Below, one piece after another: positions 20,701 to 35,240 of a stretch of 47,675 nt of DNA; position 1 is the first letter of the stretch; the number at the start of each line of letters is the position of its first letter. The notes under the pieces are model-generated. The model did not search any database. It was not told the origin of the DNA and worked only from the letters and a program-made list of their open reading frames with translations. The stretch spans positions 1 to 47,675 of the forward strand of contig DF237596.1 of NCBI GenBank assembly GCA_000708835.1. The letters are read 5' to 3'. Origin of the DNA: Klebsormidium nitens (Eukaryota > Streptophyta > Klebsormidiophyceae > Klebsormidiales > Klebsormidiaceae). The position numbers were made by a program, and so were the translations under genes.

Positions 20701-23700
20701 TCCAGGTCAACCGGGCCGTTGGCCACCTGCGGGAATATGGGGGACGTAAGATGCTTAAGGGGTGGACAAGGGAACGGAGGGGGAGGGACGACGAACACAC
20801 TGGCACGAGGCACAAGGCGGGCACGCCGGAGCTCGAAGCAGATGACGATGACATGCGGCAGCCTCAGGAGCAAGTGAGGTCGGCGCGGGTCGGCGGCCTG
20901 ACCGTGACGAAGGCGGGCTTGAGCTGGCCGGTGGCGGCGTCCTCGACGGGGAAGTAGCGCTGGTGCTTGCGCATCACGGTGGTCAGCACCTCGCGCGGGA
21001 GCGTTAAAAACGCCGCGTCGAACGTGCCCAGCAGCGGCGCAGGCGCCTCTACCAAGTACGCCACCTGCACCCACCGAAACCCCGCTCAGCCTAGCGCACA
21101 GAACGCTCTGGTGCAATAGCCGGCCCCGGCCGACGTGTGACGAATGCCATAAATCCGCTCAGAGGGGCAGGGCTCCGAGTGGGAGGCCCGAGGGCAGGCA
21201 AGCAGGCGACGTTTTGCAGCGGCACTCATGGAAATGGTGTGCAACTGACGGATGACCAGCTCTGCCTGCCCGCCCAGGTGTGCGGCGCCGGCTTCAGCAT
21301 GAGGCCAAATGGGTGCTCACCTCCTCCAGCAAGTCCCCTCGTGCATTATCCGGTATGCGGCCCCCAATTTCGCTAGCTAACCTACTAGCGGCCTCCCAGA
21401 TGCTCGTGCTGCGCTCCTGCACAACCGGCCGAAGACGGGTCAGAAGAAGGTAGAATACAGGTTCAGAGTTCGTCCTGATCTTGCCGCCCCTATAAAAGAT
21501 GCGTGAACGAGTTGCTCGACGCTATGCCTTCGAGCAATATGTCGTTCACAACCCTGCTATACTCTAATGATTTCGATCAAGGACCATCCCGTTGCGGTGC
21601 GGCAACTCACCTCGCCGTCCACCTGCAGCCCGGCGGCCTCCATGCTGGCAATATACTCCTCCGCCGATGCAACGCTTTGCTCTGTCTCGTCAGCATTCCG
21701 CAAAAGCCGCGTCCCCCGACCACTGCAACGAAAGCGGAGACCCATTGGTGATGAAAGGAACCAGCAGGCAGGTCTTTTGTGATCACCACAGCGCCTGCAT
21801 GTCTCCATGGAGGGATGCAGAAGCCCTGTTATTCCTTTTTCGATTAGCTTTAGCAGGACAATCGAAGTTCCTCGTACAGGATGTGTGGGCGGGGCTGCCG
21901 CGCTCACCTGGCTGCCCCCCCATAGGTGAAGGGCACCACGTTGTCGCCGTGCAGCGCGAGCAGCCAACGCAGGGGCCGGCTGTACGCCACCTGCCACCAA
22001 CCAGCGACGGAAACGTGCTTCAGGCAGCCTCGAGCACAGAGTCTCAAGTTCGCTACGAAGCAGCAACGCCAGCAGCTCTCTCTCTAACATAACGAAGCAC
22101 CACATGATGCTGGCACCGCTAACCCAGGACAGCAAAGGGAAGGGTTGTGGAAGGCGCCGTAGGAGGTGTGCGCATTGCGCATGGCAGGCCTGACCTGGGT
22201 GCTCCAGCGCATGCTTTTGGGAAATTGTAGACCAGCAACCACGCCCGCCAGCTCCTCGCCCAACACCTGCACACTCGTGCACGCCAGCAGGCCGGTCAGA
22301 GAGGATCGCCCCTGGCCGTGGTCGGCACCCCACTTCCGCATCAAACATGGTCTTAAGAGTTTACTAAAAGCTAGCCCGAAGGTAGCCCGAAAAAAAGCTA
22401 GCCCGACAAGGTAGCCCGGAAGAAAAGCAAGCCCGACTAGGGTCCGACGGTGCTGACCTGTGCCGCGGGCCGCCCCTCTTGCCGCACGGTTGCGTAAGCA
22501 TACTCCACCCCCTTTTCTGCACAGCACACCAGACCGCGTCAGGCAGGCAGCTCGGCAGGGCTTCTCCAGTCAGCTACAGAGCAGGGGAACACTAAATAGT
22601 CCGCGCGCAACCAAAAACTAGACTGAGCAGGGAACGCCACGGCGGAGAGCGGCAGAAGACGAGGACAAGCAGATTGCGACCTACCGTCTGGTCGGACGAC
22701 AAGATCGGCAACGGCGACCTCGTTCTTGCGGCAGAAGCCCTCCGCAGCCTGCAACCACAAGCCACGCTCAGCCAGGAGGGAAACCAAGCGGCAGCCGCCT
22801 TCCGCGGACCTCTAACGCAACAAGTCGCAAACTCCAGGTGTGGCGAGGGTGGCCTCTTCAGACGCTCCCCAAGCTCGAGATGGAAGGGCCCTTGGCAAAG
22901 ATAGCAGCCGAATAGAAAGCCAAAGCCTTCCATTCGGAAGATCGATTCGGAAGTCCGAAAACGATGCAATAATCAAGCTAGTACGATTGACCTGCCTTCT
23001 TTGTATGACTCGCTTTACGAGCTTCGAAATCCTGTTAAAGGGCAACCGTGTATAATGACTGAGTTTCTCCACGGATTCGGCCGCTATGCTCCATCCACCC
23101 TATCACCGGATCGGAAGTGCGCTTTGCAGGCAGAGACTTTTTCCGAATGACCGCTACAGCACGGCAGCTCCCAGGGCACCCGGTTTTGCATGGCGGCGTG
23201 CGCGGCCGCACCTTGGTGGGCTGCCCGTCCTTGAAGGCCGCCTTGGCGGGCGGCCCCCGCAGCTCCTCCTCCAGGTCGGCCTGCCGCCCCTCTACGTCCG
23301 CCACCAGCACGCACAGCCGCCGCGGGGTGCCGCACACGCGCACCGCGCCGTGCCGCAGCCGCAGCTTCGCCAACACGGAAGGCACTGACGCACGCAGCTG
23401 CACGGAACGAGAAAATGCATTGCTCGAGTGGCATTAAGACCAATCAAAATTGGAAAGCGCAACCGTGATGCCAAGACGTGAACGTATGTAAAAGAAGCTT
23501 TGATCGCTCGCTGCACGAAAGTGGCCACCCTGCATCGCCCTACGTCAGGCTTTTCAGCCACAGTTGCGTTCTGAAGTACCACCAGGAGACGAGCCGCGCA
23601 ACACATCTTACACAAGCGCTCGTGAGCCCGCAGATCAGATAGTCCCACCATCGGTTTGCCCGTCCAGACAAACTATCATTGAAAACAGAGGCACCAAAGT

Positions 23701-26700
23701 GGGCGGGCGGCCCACCTGCTGTATGGCGGCCACGACGTCCTGCGGGGGCAGCTCCTCGGAGCCGATTTCCAGCACCAGCATGCGCGGCTCCGCGCTGCCC
23801 GCGCTTGACGTGCTGGCCTCCGGCTGCGGCTCGGGGGGTGGGTCGGTGACGCCCAACGGGTGCCCCAGGCTGGCGCGCGTCTCCACCCACAGAGTGCTGC
23901 ACTCTCGCGCCAGGCTGCAGAGGGGGCGCAGCAAGTGAGGGGCGCGCACCTGGGAAGCGGCAGCAGGCGGGCAACAACCGGGCAGGTTTCTACGACGTCC
24001 GAGTAACGACCAGACTTGGCGAACAGATGGAACAGTTCCCCTCTCTCGAGCGCACTTTCGTGCATGCTGTCCTGCTGCGGAATTAAGCTCGAGCTTAACC
24101 AGCTGGTTGCAAAACATGGTCTCGACACTGTTGCAGACGCAGGAGCCTGCGGGGACTCACTTGCGCATCTTCCCAAAAAATCGTTGCCGCTCCGTGACCC
24201 CAACCGCGCCCCGAGCGTCCAGGATGTTGAAGGCATGGGAAGTTTTCAAAACGTGGTCGTACCTGCGTTGGAACGGGTGGAAGGCCGCATGTAGCACGTA
24301 CCTGCGGTGCTTTTCCAGCTTCTTGGGAAAACCCAGCGCCTGGAAGCAGACAAGTATGCTCGAAGAAAACAGAATGCAGAGAGTTGAAAATGCTCACTGG
24401 ATATCGGCTGTATTCCGAGACTGTTGCAATTTTAGGCGACCAAACGCTTGCGCGTCATCATCCGACACAGTTCAAATAGATACAACACAAGCTAGGGACA
24501 TGCAGTAGTGGCGTCATGCACGTGAACGGACTGCGCGGGGGCCTCACGCAGGGATGGCGAGCTTCTTCTCGAGCAGCGCCCGCGCCTCGGCCTCGTATAG
24601 CTCAAAGCGTTGGCGCGTGCGCTTAACGTCTGCGTGGTCCAGGTTGAACGCGCTCATCTCGCGCCTGCAAGCCGCCACTCAGCACCCGTTAAAGGGAGTC
24701 CGGCTTTCAAGATTCTGGACGAGCTTTGAGGCGTTGCGAGAGTCCTACTGCAGATTCTCGTATAGTGTTTCCCACTCTCAAAGCTTCAAAGCAGAATGTG
24801 CGCGGTAACGAGACCAGTGAGGACGATACAGCACCTTGTTCAAGATTTCGCAGCAGCCGTGACAGCTGGTCTCCATAGTTATCCTGCCTGGAGCGCACAA
24901 AAACACGCGTTTCCGGGACAACCGGTCAAATGAGTGGCTGAGCCTCACTCGTTTTCCAGGAACAGCTCGCCGTATGTGATGCCGGGGGCATACCGAATCT
25001 TCTTGAAGTGGTCGACGCCCTGAAAGCAGCATGAGGCACAACGATGAGCGCAAGGCCAGTGCCTCGAACGAGAGACGTCCATTGTAAGTAGGTGACCCAT
25101 TGACAACGTTAGGGTGGGGCAAAAGACTCCGATGCACGTTCTCGACTACTTGTATGAGAGCGCTTGACAGCAGACGTACAATCACAGCGTTGTCTTCATT
25201 CGCATTCAATTATCTCAAGCCCAGCCGGCAGCATCACTCGACACGGCGTCATTGTCGAAGTCGCCACGCAACAATAATCCACCAAATTGTCTTGACAACA
25301 GGGGGTCTCTATGCAGACATGGGCGCGCGTGCACGGCGTTCACCTGGAGGGCCATAATGATTCTCTCAAGGCCGTACGTAATCTCTACCGGCACGGGCGT
25401 TAGCGGCAGCGAGCCGGCCTGCTGCATGTACGTGAATTGCGTCACCTCCATGCCGTCCATCCACACCTCCCACCCCAGGCCCCACGCGCCCAGCACCTGC
25501 ACGCATCAATACAAAGCCCACATCGCATAAGTGCGTTTCCAAGAGGACCGGAAGGCACCCTTTCGGGAAATATAATTGCAGTCCTCAGACGGTCTTGTGT
25601 AAGTTCGAGAGCAATCAAAGCCCAGAAAGCACGAACAGCGGAGCCTGCTGCGTGAGTATATCAACATGGTTATTCCTCCCGGTTCAGTTCTTCGAAACGA
25701 CGACGTTTCAGCGTCTCCTACAGTGTTTTGCAGGCTTACCGGTGACTCCCAGTTGTCCTCAACGAACCGGATGTCGTGGGCACGGGTGTTGATACCTGCG
25801 AACCACCGATTGCTTTCATAATCGGCTATCGAAGGATCGTTTGCAGAAGAGAAACAAAAGCACGGCCCCAGTCAAGAGTCCTCAGAGAACGAGGTCAGAC
25901 TACTGAGGTGCTGCCTCGTTCGATTCCCCTGTCCGAGCTAAGATTCACGCTGCTGGGCAGCGAGCTATATGCAAGAGTACGGTCCGTCGAGGGCTCACCA
26001 AGTGCTGCCAGGCTGCCTAGGTAGAGCTCCTGAGAGTTGCCTGGATCCGGCTTCAAAATCACCTGCATCAGCGAGGAACGCTAGGGCTCAATACCACATT
26101 GAGTTTCAAGGGCTGGATGGAGCGAAGCGACTTAAGTTCTAGATATATACGGAGGACGTGTCCAGGCGGTTATCTGCTGATACGAGAAGAGGCGATTCAG
26201 ATAGATGTCCCAACTCAAAAGGGAGCTCACCTGGAATTGTGTATGCCTTTGGACGCGATTGGGATTGTCACCGTAGCGGCTGTCGTCTGGCCGGATGCTA
26301 GGCTCCACGTACCTGCCCATATAATGTGGTGCACAGTCAGCAATGGCAAGTCAAGAGGGCTAACAAAACAGCATCTCTCCAACCGTCACTTCAAATGCTC
26401 ATAAGTTGGACACACAAACTTAAGGGCTTGGACTGGTCTGGCCTCGTTTTGATGAGGATGAGCGACTCACGCGACATTCCAAGGTTCTGGGCCCAGGATG
26501 CGCAGGAACGTGGCGGGGTTCATAGTGCCCGCCCCCACCTGCACAGGATGCCGCAGTCAGCCCCCCCCCAAGTGACTCGCAGACACAGATAGACTGCATC
26601 TGTCCTGGCCATAAAACAGAGCGCTGGACGAATCAACAAGGCGCTGCAGCCTTGATATGGGCAATGTAAAACGCTACCCACTGTCGTGTCTGAACGTTGT

Positions 26701-27708
26701 GTCTGTCCGGTGCCCTGTGGAACGCGCTTGCTAATGCGTTACATAAAACACCTTTCTTTATTGAAACAACTGGCATTGATCCATGGCGCCTGCTTAGATT
26801 TGGAGGCCAACAATTTCTGATCCTCGACGCGACAACTTGTGTTTTGACAGCGCGGCCTCACATCGGCTCTATGCAAAACAACCAAAGGGTACCCCACCAC
26901 CATCTTTTGGCAGTACTGGGCATTATCAAGGGCACCTTCTACTCACCTCGGTGTTACTGGACTGCAGCACCGCACAGCCTTGAGAAGCCCAGTAGGTCTG
27001 CAGCGACACAGCGCCACCACTTAGTGGAGGCCACACAGGGAAGCTGCTAGCACTGAGAAAGTCACGGGAGACTGGGCCACACCCTCAGATCATGTCGCAT
27101 TATATGAGAACTTGACACATCCTTCTTACCACCCTGCCATCGACGTCTTTCAAGAAGGAAGGTCCGACATTGACGGAGGCGCCACATTAGGCTGTCCTAC
27201 AGGCAGACTCTGAACCAACCACTCTGAAGCCGATGCCGATAGAAGCGAGACAATAGCAATGCTTTCAAATGCAATGCACCACCAGCGCCTCCCAAAGCAG
27301 CTGCTCGTTACGTGCATTCTGGAACCTTTTTTTCATATGTACCTGCAGTTTCTGGATCGCTTCTTGAAATGTGGGTGCTGCGGCATTCTCTGCTGCTTGC
27401 CCCCTGCTGCTGTGGTGGCCCGCAGCCTCCGCTGCACTGCTGGCGTGCTCTGCCACAGACGTGGTGCTCTGTGACCGTACGAAGCTGCGCCGAGCTTTCC
27501 GTTGCTGCCTGCCATCAATCTGAGGGCAGTATCCTTTCTCCCCATCTCTCGAAGCACCGTGACTGCTCCAGCTTCCGGTCGTTGGCCTTCCCTGTTGCCG
27601 AATGGCATAGGACCAGGGAAGGAGACCTCTTTCAGGAGGGTGGCATTGCTGATGGACCAGCCCAGCAACACTCCTACAGAAGCGGGGAAGGCGGGCGCAC
27701 TTCAACAT
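17714..27708 (-). CDS. EDD1: Organellar glycyl-tRNA synthetase, fused alpha and beta subunits
   Basis: Charges tRNA-Gly in chloroplast and mitochondrion; bacterial-type class II enzyme with alpha and beta chains fused, as in plant EDD1 (1067 residues). The model has 29 exons and about 1106 residues: 27708-27343, 26997-26947, 26538-26471, 26312-26231, 26062-25999, 25795-25740, 25496-25344, 25019-24949, 24664-24548, 24262-24161, 23914-23716, 23397-23212, 22748-22685, 22516-22458, 22266-22195, 21990-21908, 21722-21611, 21416-21321, 21064-20903, 20726-20668, 20468-20375, 20136-19918, 19697-19602, 19278-19044, 18842-18753, 18616-18518, 18356-18275, 18071-17986, 17812-17714. Residues 1-112 are a basic Arg/Ser-rich targeting region. 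Alpha part includes [45 protein letters not shown] and [12 protein letters not shown] Pro/Ser linker precedes beta ([12 protein letters not shown] to [14 protein letters not shown]). Exon 23 has one base too many, and intron 27 is GC-AG. Confidence 0.94.
18073..18274 (-). other. EDD1: GC-AG intron in GlyRS
   Basis: Exon 27 ends in CCAG followed by GCAAGC, a good match to the minor GC-donor consensus, and no usable GT lies near. The acceptor is CTCTGCAG. Joining gives the expected family sequence ([11 protein letters not shown]) in phase. It is the only non-GT donor among about 68 introns I placed. Confidence 0.75.
19602..19697 (-). other. EDD1: GlyRS exon 23 with one-base frame disruption
   Basis: The exon reads correctly from its start ([17 protein letters not shown]) and correctly at its end ([11 protein letters not shown], running into LDSLVGLF of exon 24), but in different frames. 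The exon is 96 bases where the flanking phases need 95. The change falls close to a GGGG run at 19640-19643 (CCCC in the coding strand). Either one base is extra in this assembly or the allele is frameshifted. Confidence 0.8.
22364..22447. repeat. Intronic tandem repeat, about 28-base period
   Basis: The GlyRS intron between exons 14 and 15 holds a short tandem array built from TAGCCCGA half-units about 14 bases apart. Clear cores begin near 22367, 22381, 22395, 22410 and 22423. It ends within a few bases of the exon 14 splice donor. Confidence 0.75.
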
Positions 27709-27889
27709 CGTGGATGAACAATCAGTTTCAAACAATTTCAATGTTTTCAAACAATTGAAAAGCGGACCAAGGGAGCGGCGACGGCCGCCGCGCAGGAGCG
27801 AGGCGCAGCGTGGCCTTCGATCCGGCCTGGAGGACACGGAATTGCCCGCGCTTCTGCGAGCGCGCATGTTGCATGGGTCAAAAGACCGC

Positions 27890-27909
27890 CACGTGCAGAA
27901 GGGCACGTG
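27890..27909. promoter_or_regulatory. Paired G-boxes upstream of GlyRS
   Basis: Two perfect CACGTG palindromes start 14 bases apart, about 180-200 bases upstream of the GlyRS ATG. Close G-box pairs favour binding of bZIP or bHLH dimers. Binding by the nearby HY5-like protein is an inference. Confidence 0.45.
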
Positions 27910-28028
27910 ACCCTTCAACCTCTTCTTGAGCACTCCCCTCCGATCTCGGACTCAAGCTGGATTGCAATCATGTGGATTCGGTGTTCCGGAGTCTTCTTTG
28001 TTGGATTCACCTGACTGTGACCGCATGA

Positions 28029-28036
28029 TGACGTCA
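28029..28036. promoter_or_regulatory. C-box/CRE TGACGTCA
   Basis: Perfect 8-base bZIP palindrome in the GlyRS/OPR divergent promoter, between the G-box pair and a further G-box at 28237-28242. Role inferred from the motif. Confidence 0.4.
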
Positions 28037-28902
28037 TACCCAAGTGCAATCAAGAAGGTTCAAGTTCTCCTTCTTGAGCGATGTTGCCAGCACTGGCAGC
28101 AGTTGCAGCACCACCTGTGAACCTAGACGGCTCTGTAACTTGCTGCAGCATTTGCATGCACCTGTTGAAGACCTACCCTCTGCCACTGATTCTGCTTGTC
28201 ACAGCCCATGCATTGCCATTGAAGAAAGCCAGTGATCACGTGCATTTCGTCCCTTCCGCTATATCATCTGAACACTAGCGGTGTTGAGATCGGCGAGCGA
28301 CTGGGTACAGTGCCGCGGGCTTCTCCCAACATCAGCTACAGGATCCAGCCTGCGTGTTGCCTCTAGTTGCAGTTGTGTCGAAGGCCCTAAACTTATATTG
28401 GCGGCTGTCAAGTGGCAGGTATGGCTTTCCTGGTTGACTGAGCAGCGCGTGCTTTTGTGGCCTTGGATTGACAAGTCAAAGCTTGTCTGCGACTTTCCAT
28501 ATTATAGATCTACTGGTCATTGGCATGGGAGATGCTCGTCTCTCAGTGAAGATGCTTGCTTTTCATGAACTGAAGCTCTTGGTGCTTGAATCTGATTGGA
28601 TCTCATCAGTGCTCCTCCTGATATACTGAGATGAGTGGCCATTGTTGGGAGGAGCAAACTTGAACACCAACGTCGATCAATATCTGGACTGTCGTCATTT
28701 GAGGTGATCTAGAGGTGATCTTCCTCTGTCTTGGTGTGAGGCTGGCAGAGGATGCAAATTCATCTATCAGATCCCACATTCTTGCATTCTGTCATCAGAT
28801 TGCCTTCTCATTTGAGACCCTGCACCTTCATAGATCGTTAGCAAAGCCCTCGCAGAGCTTCTGATAGGTTTCTTTTGTTTTGTCCCAGGCATAGCTCCAA
28901 AG

Positions 28903-32528
<3,626 letters not shown>

Positions 32529-34193
32529 AAGAGCCGGGCGAGAACGTAACTTATCAACTCGCACCATACATTCTTTGATCAGAGCATCAACAGTCATTTA
32601 TTGATGGTAGTTATCAGACGATTATTTGCGTAGCTAGGTACATTGAAGGAGCTGCTCCGTTGGGAATATTTGATCGGATGCACGCAATATATAAGGACAA
32701 TTACATCCCTCTTGCAGATTTGCACATTTTGACGGTACATTGTTACTCACGGCTGCTTGTGGATTGTAAGTTCGACCATACTACCAGAAAACCTCGTATA
32801 TGAACTTTCAACTGAATCACAGTCAAAGCTGACAATTTTTTTCGTTGTCCGAAACCAATGATGCGCTGCATGGCTATGCGGGCCCGTCGATCGTTGGATG
32901 AAGTTGATTAGTGATGGGCCTGACAATCATGCGCGCTTATATCTATCAAGTTCTTGCAAACATGCGACCTTTTCAATTTCCATATGGCACTGACTTCGAA
33001 CGTTGAGCACGGTGGTGCCACATGCAACCCCACGTGAGTGTCAAGTACTCACGTTGACACTTGCCGACTTGCAACGTTATGATGCCAAATGACCCGGCAT
33101 CGGCCGCATATACACGGAACCATGGCGTCTGGAGCAATCAACAATGAGCCTGTCGAGTTATACATATGCGGAATTTGCAAGGCCGGGTTCATGCACGATC
33201 ATGAAGCACAATCATCAGTACTAAATGACTCATATACCGTGAAGAGATTGTTTTGAGATCCCCATAAGCGGCGCTGTGCAGACAGGCGCGGCCATATTGC
33301 ACGCATGTAAGCACTCGTAGCCAAGCTTCAAACAGAGCACTTGTACGTGCTGGAAATGAGGCCCGGCGCGCTTGAGTTGAACCGTACGGGTCCCGTACGC
33401 GGACCGCGTGACCAGCATGGTTGAACTTGAGGAATGGATCAGACGAATCAAGCTTAGAGGCCCGAGTCATTTGAGCCTCAACTGCAATCAGGCGTCCGTC
33501 GCGCTTTTTCATGCACATCCACAATTGCTGGGCGATCAAACTTGATCAATCGATGATCCGACCTGCTCAGCTGCCCCCTATATTGTAAGCTGGCTCGTGA
33601 ATATGATTGCAAAGAGGACGTGTCGTGTTCCTCTTAGTGTTCCGAAGTTCCTTACACTGCGCAGCTACGCAACTGATGAGCGGAGCACTTTTTGTCCGGA
33701 TCTACTGGAACGACGGTATGACTAAGGATGACCAACAATTTAAATTACCCAACATTGCGTGAGCTTGCTAAAGCCCGTGCACATTTGCAAACTCTTAAGT
33801 TGTTAACTTGACAGCTGCTGGAATGGCGCTTTTGACTAAGCTTTTCTAATTTGAGGAATTTTAAGAGGGTCTGTTGGGCAGGTATGGTCGCCTAACACAA
33901 TCGTCAAACCCCCAACTCAACAAAGGTCTCATGCCTTTTCTCTAAGTGTTCATGTCAAGCAGAGATAGAACACCGACCTCACCAATCCACCAGCTTCCTT
34001 GAAACTTAAGACTTGAGGCTGACTCCAGGATTGCGCAAACAAGTATTCCACTTCTCCGTTTCAGAACTTAGCACAGAACATCAAGCACAGATAGCGATTG
34101 TGGCAAAAGAAGAGGATTGTAATACATCTCAATGATCCGATTTCAACTCCCAGAAACAAGCAGGCGCTTCGGCTGTATGCAATATAGCGTGCA
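32529..34193. other. Convergent intergenic region with palindrome-dense AT-rich block
   Basis: Gap of 1.7 kb between the OPR stop and the stop of the unrecognised minus-strand gene. About 32640-33560 is the fourth AT-rich, palindrome-dense block (AATATATA, GTCGATCG, ATGCGCGC, CATATG). From 33560 to 34190 composition is more ordinary. No coding, RNA or transposon feature is supported. Confidence 0.55.
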
Positions 34194-35240
34194 CTAAGTC
34201 CTCATCTCTTGTGGCTCACCTTTGTCGAACGTCGGGTCGGTATTGAAGCATCCAGGCAGCACATACTCACCAACATTCATCTGCCCCACGTGTAAAAAAC
34301 TAACACATTGGCCAGGTGCAACCAAGGGCAGCAACAGCGATCCTGTGCAAAAAGTGTCCTTCAGAGCCAGGATGGTGCCAACATGGCACCAGATCAGGCC
34401 TGCACAAAATGGTTAGAAGTGTGGAGCGAAGAAAACAAATCGGCGCGTAAATAGGAGGCAAAGAGGCATGGGCGACCAATCTGAGAAGGTACCATCAGAC
34501 CTGCCGCTTACGGTCTTCTTTGAGGAAGGAAGAAGACGTGTACAACAAACAACTTACTTGAAGACGCCCTGTATGCTTCAATGACTGTTCCCAAATCTCT
34601 TGTGAATACCAGGTTGAATCTGCAGACCAGATTAACAGGGCGTCTTGGTTCAAAATGAACTCCAATGGAGATCCCTTTGTGGACCAGAGGTTTTACTCCC
34701 AAAAGGATGACAGGCTTTCAAAGTTGAACCCTTTGCAAGCCAGTTCAGAAGCACGAAGCAGCTCATCGCTCTTTCCAACACTTCCGGGGAATGGACCATG
34801 CAACCGCCTAGATGTCCGCTCATTGTTGCCAGTTCGAAAGCGATCATTGACCATCCAAGCAGCTCTCTGGAAAATGGATTCAAGGCGAGGAGTTTCAACT
34901 GCAAGCATCGAGCAGCATTCTCTGCATAGCTGGCTTTCGCCATCCAAGCTGACTCAGCTTCGCTCATCTTACATCACAGCCAGTCTGCAGATTTGCATTC
35001 TTGGACACATGCGGACTTGGAACCTGTAACAAGTTCAAAGAGAGCAACTAACACCATTCTCAAAGTGCCAGAAATTGATGCCGCTCACCTACCTTAAGAA
35101 GCTTGTCATGGTCCAGTTGTTTCAGGGTGAGCAGCGAATTCACAAACATGGATCTGCAGCTGTTGCTTGGGTTGCACAGTGTACCCACATACAATCCCAC
35201 ACTTTTGACAGGCACACTCGTGTACAGAGAACGAGGTATT
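34194..35240 (-). CDS. Unrecognised spliced gene, 3' part only
   Basis: I do not recognise this protein. Three exons join in phase: one ending at 35093 (5' edge uncertain, about 35240), then 34714-34558, then 34399-34194 ending in a stop. Donors are GTAGGT and GTAAGT; the acceptor of the last exon is strong (TTTGTGCAG), that of the middle exon weak. The peptide is beta-strand-like and not low-complexity, with VILLGVKPLVHKGISIGVHF, LIWCHVGTILALKDTF, and the end VGEYVLPGCFNTDPTFDKG. A possible GTGAGC donor follows that end, so the gene may instead continue downstream of 34207. The pattern recalls beta-sandwich domains of trafficking proteins, but I would not name a family. The 5' exons probably lie between 35240 and 36330. 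Confidence 0.4.

Larger units (their letters stand above)
27709..28902. promoter_or_regulatory. Divergent promoter region between GlyRS and OPR
   Basis: These 1.2 kb separate two start codons on opposite strands. The region carries three G-boxes (27890-27895, 27904-27909, 28237-28242) and a TGACGTCA C-box/CRE (28029-28036), all typical bZIP targets. No coding sequence is supported; the long open frame 5' of GlyRS is not conserved-looking before the ATG at 27708. Confidence 0.55.

Noticed and set aside
24707-24898. Minus-strand open frame with [16 protein letters not shown] as a GlyRS exon.
   Set aside because: It does not resemble the family at this point. Exon 8 joins in phase directly to 24664 ([12 protein letters not shown]), leaving this stretch in an intron.
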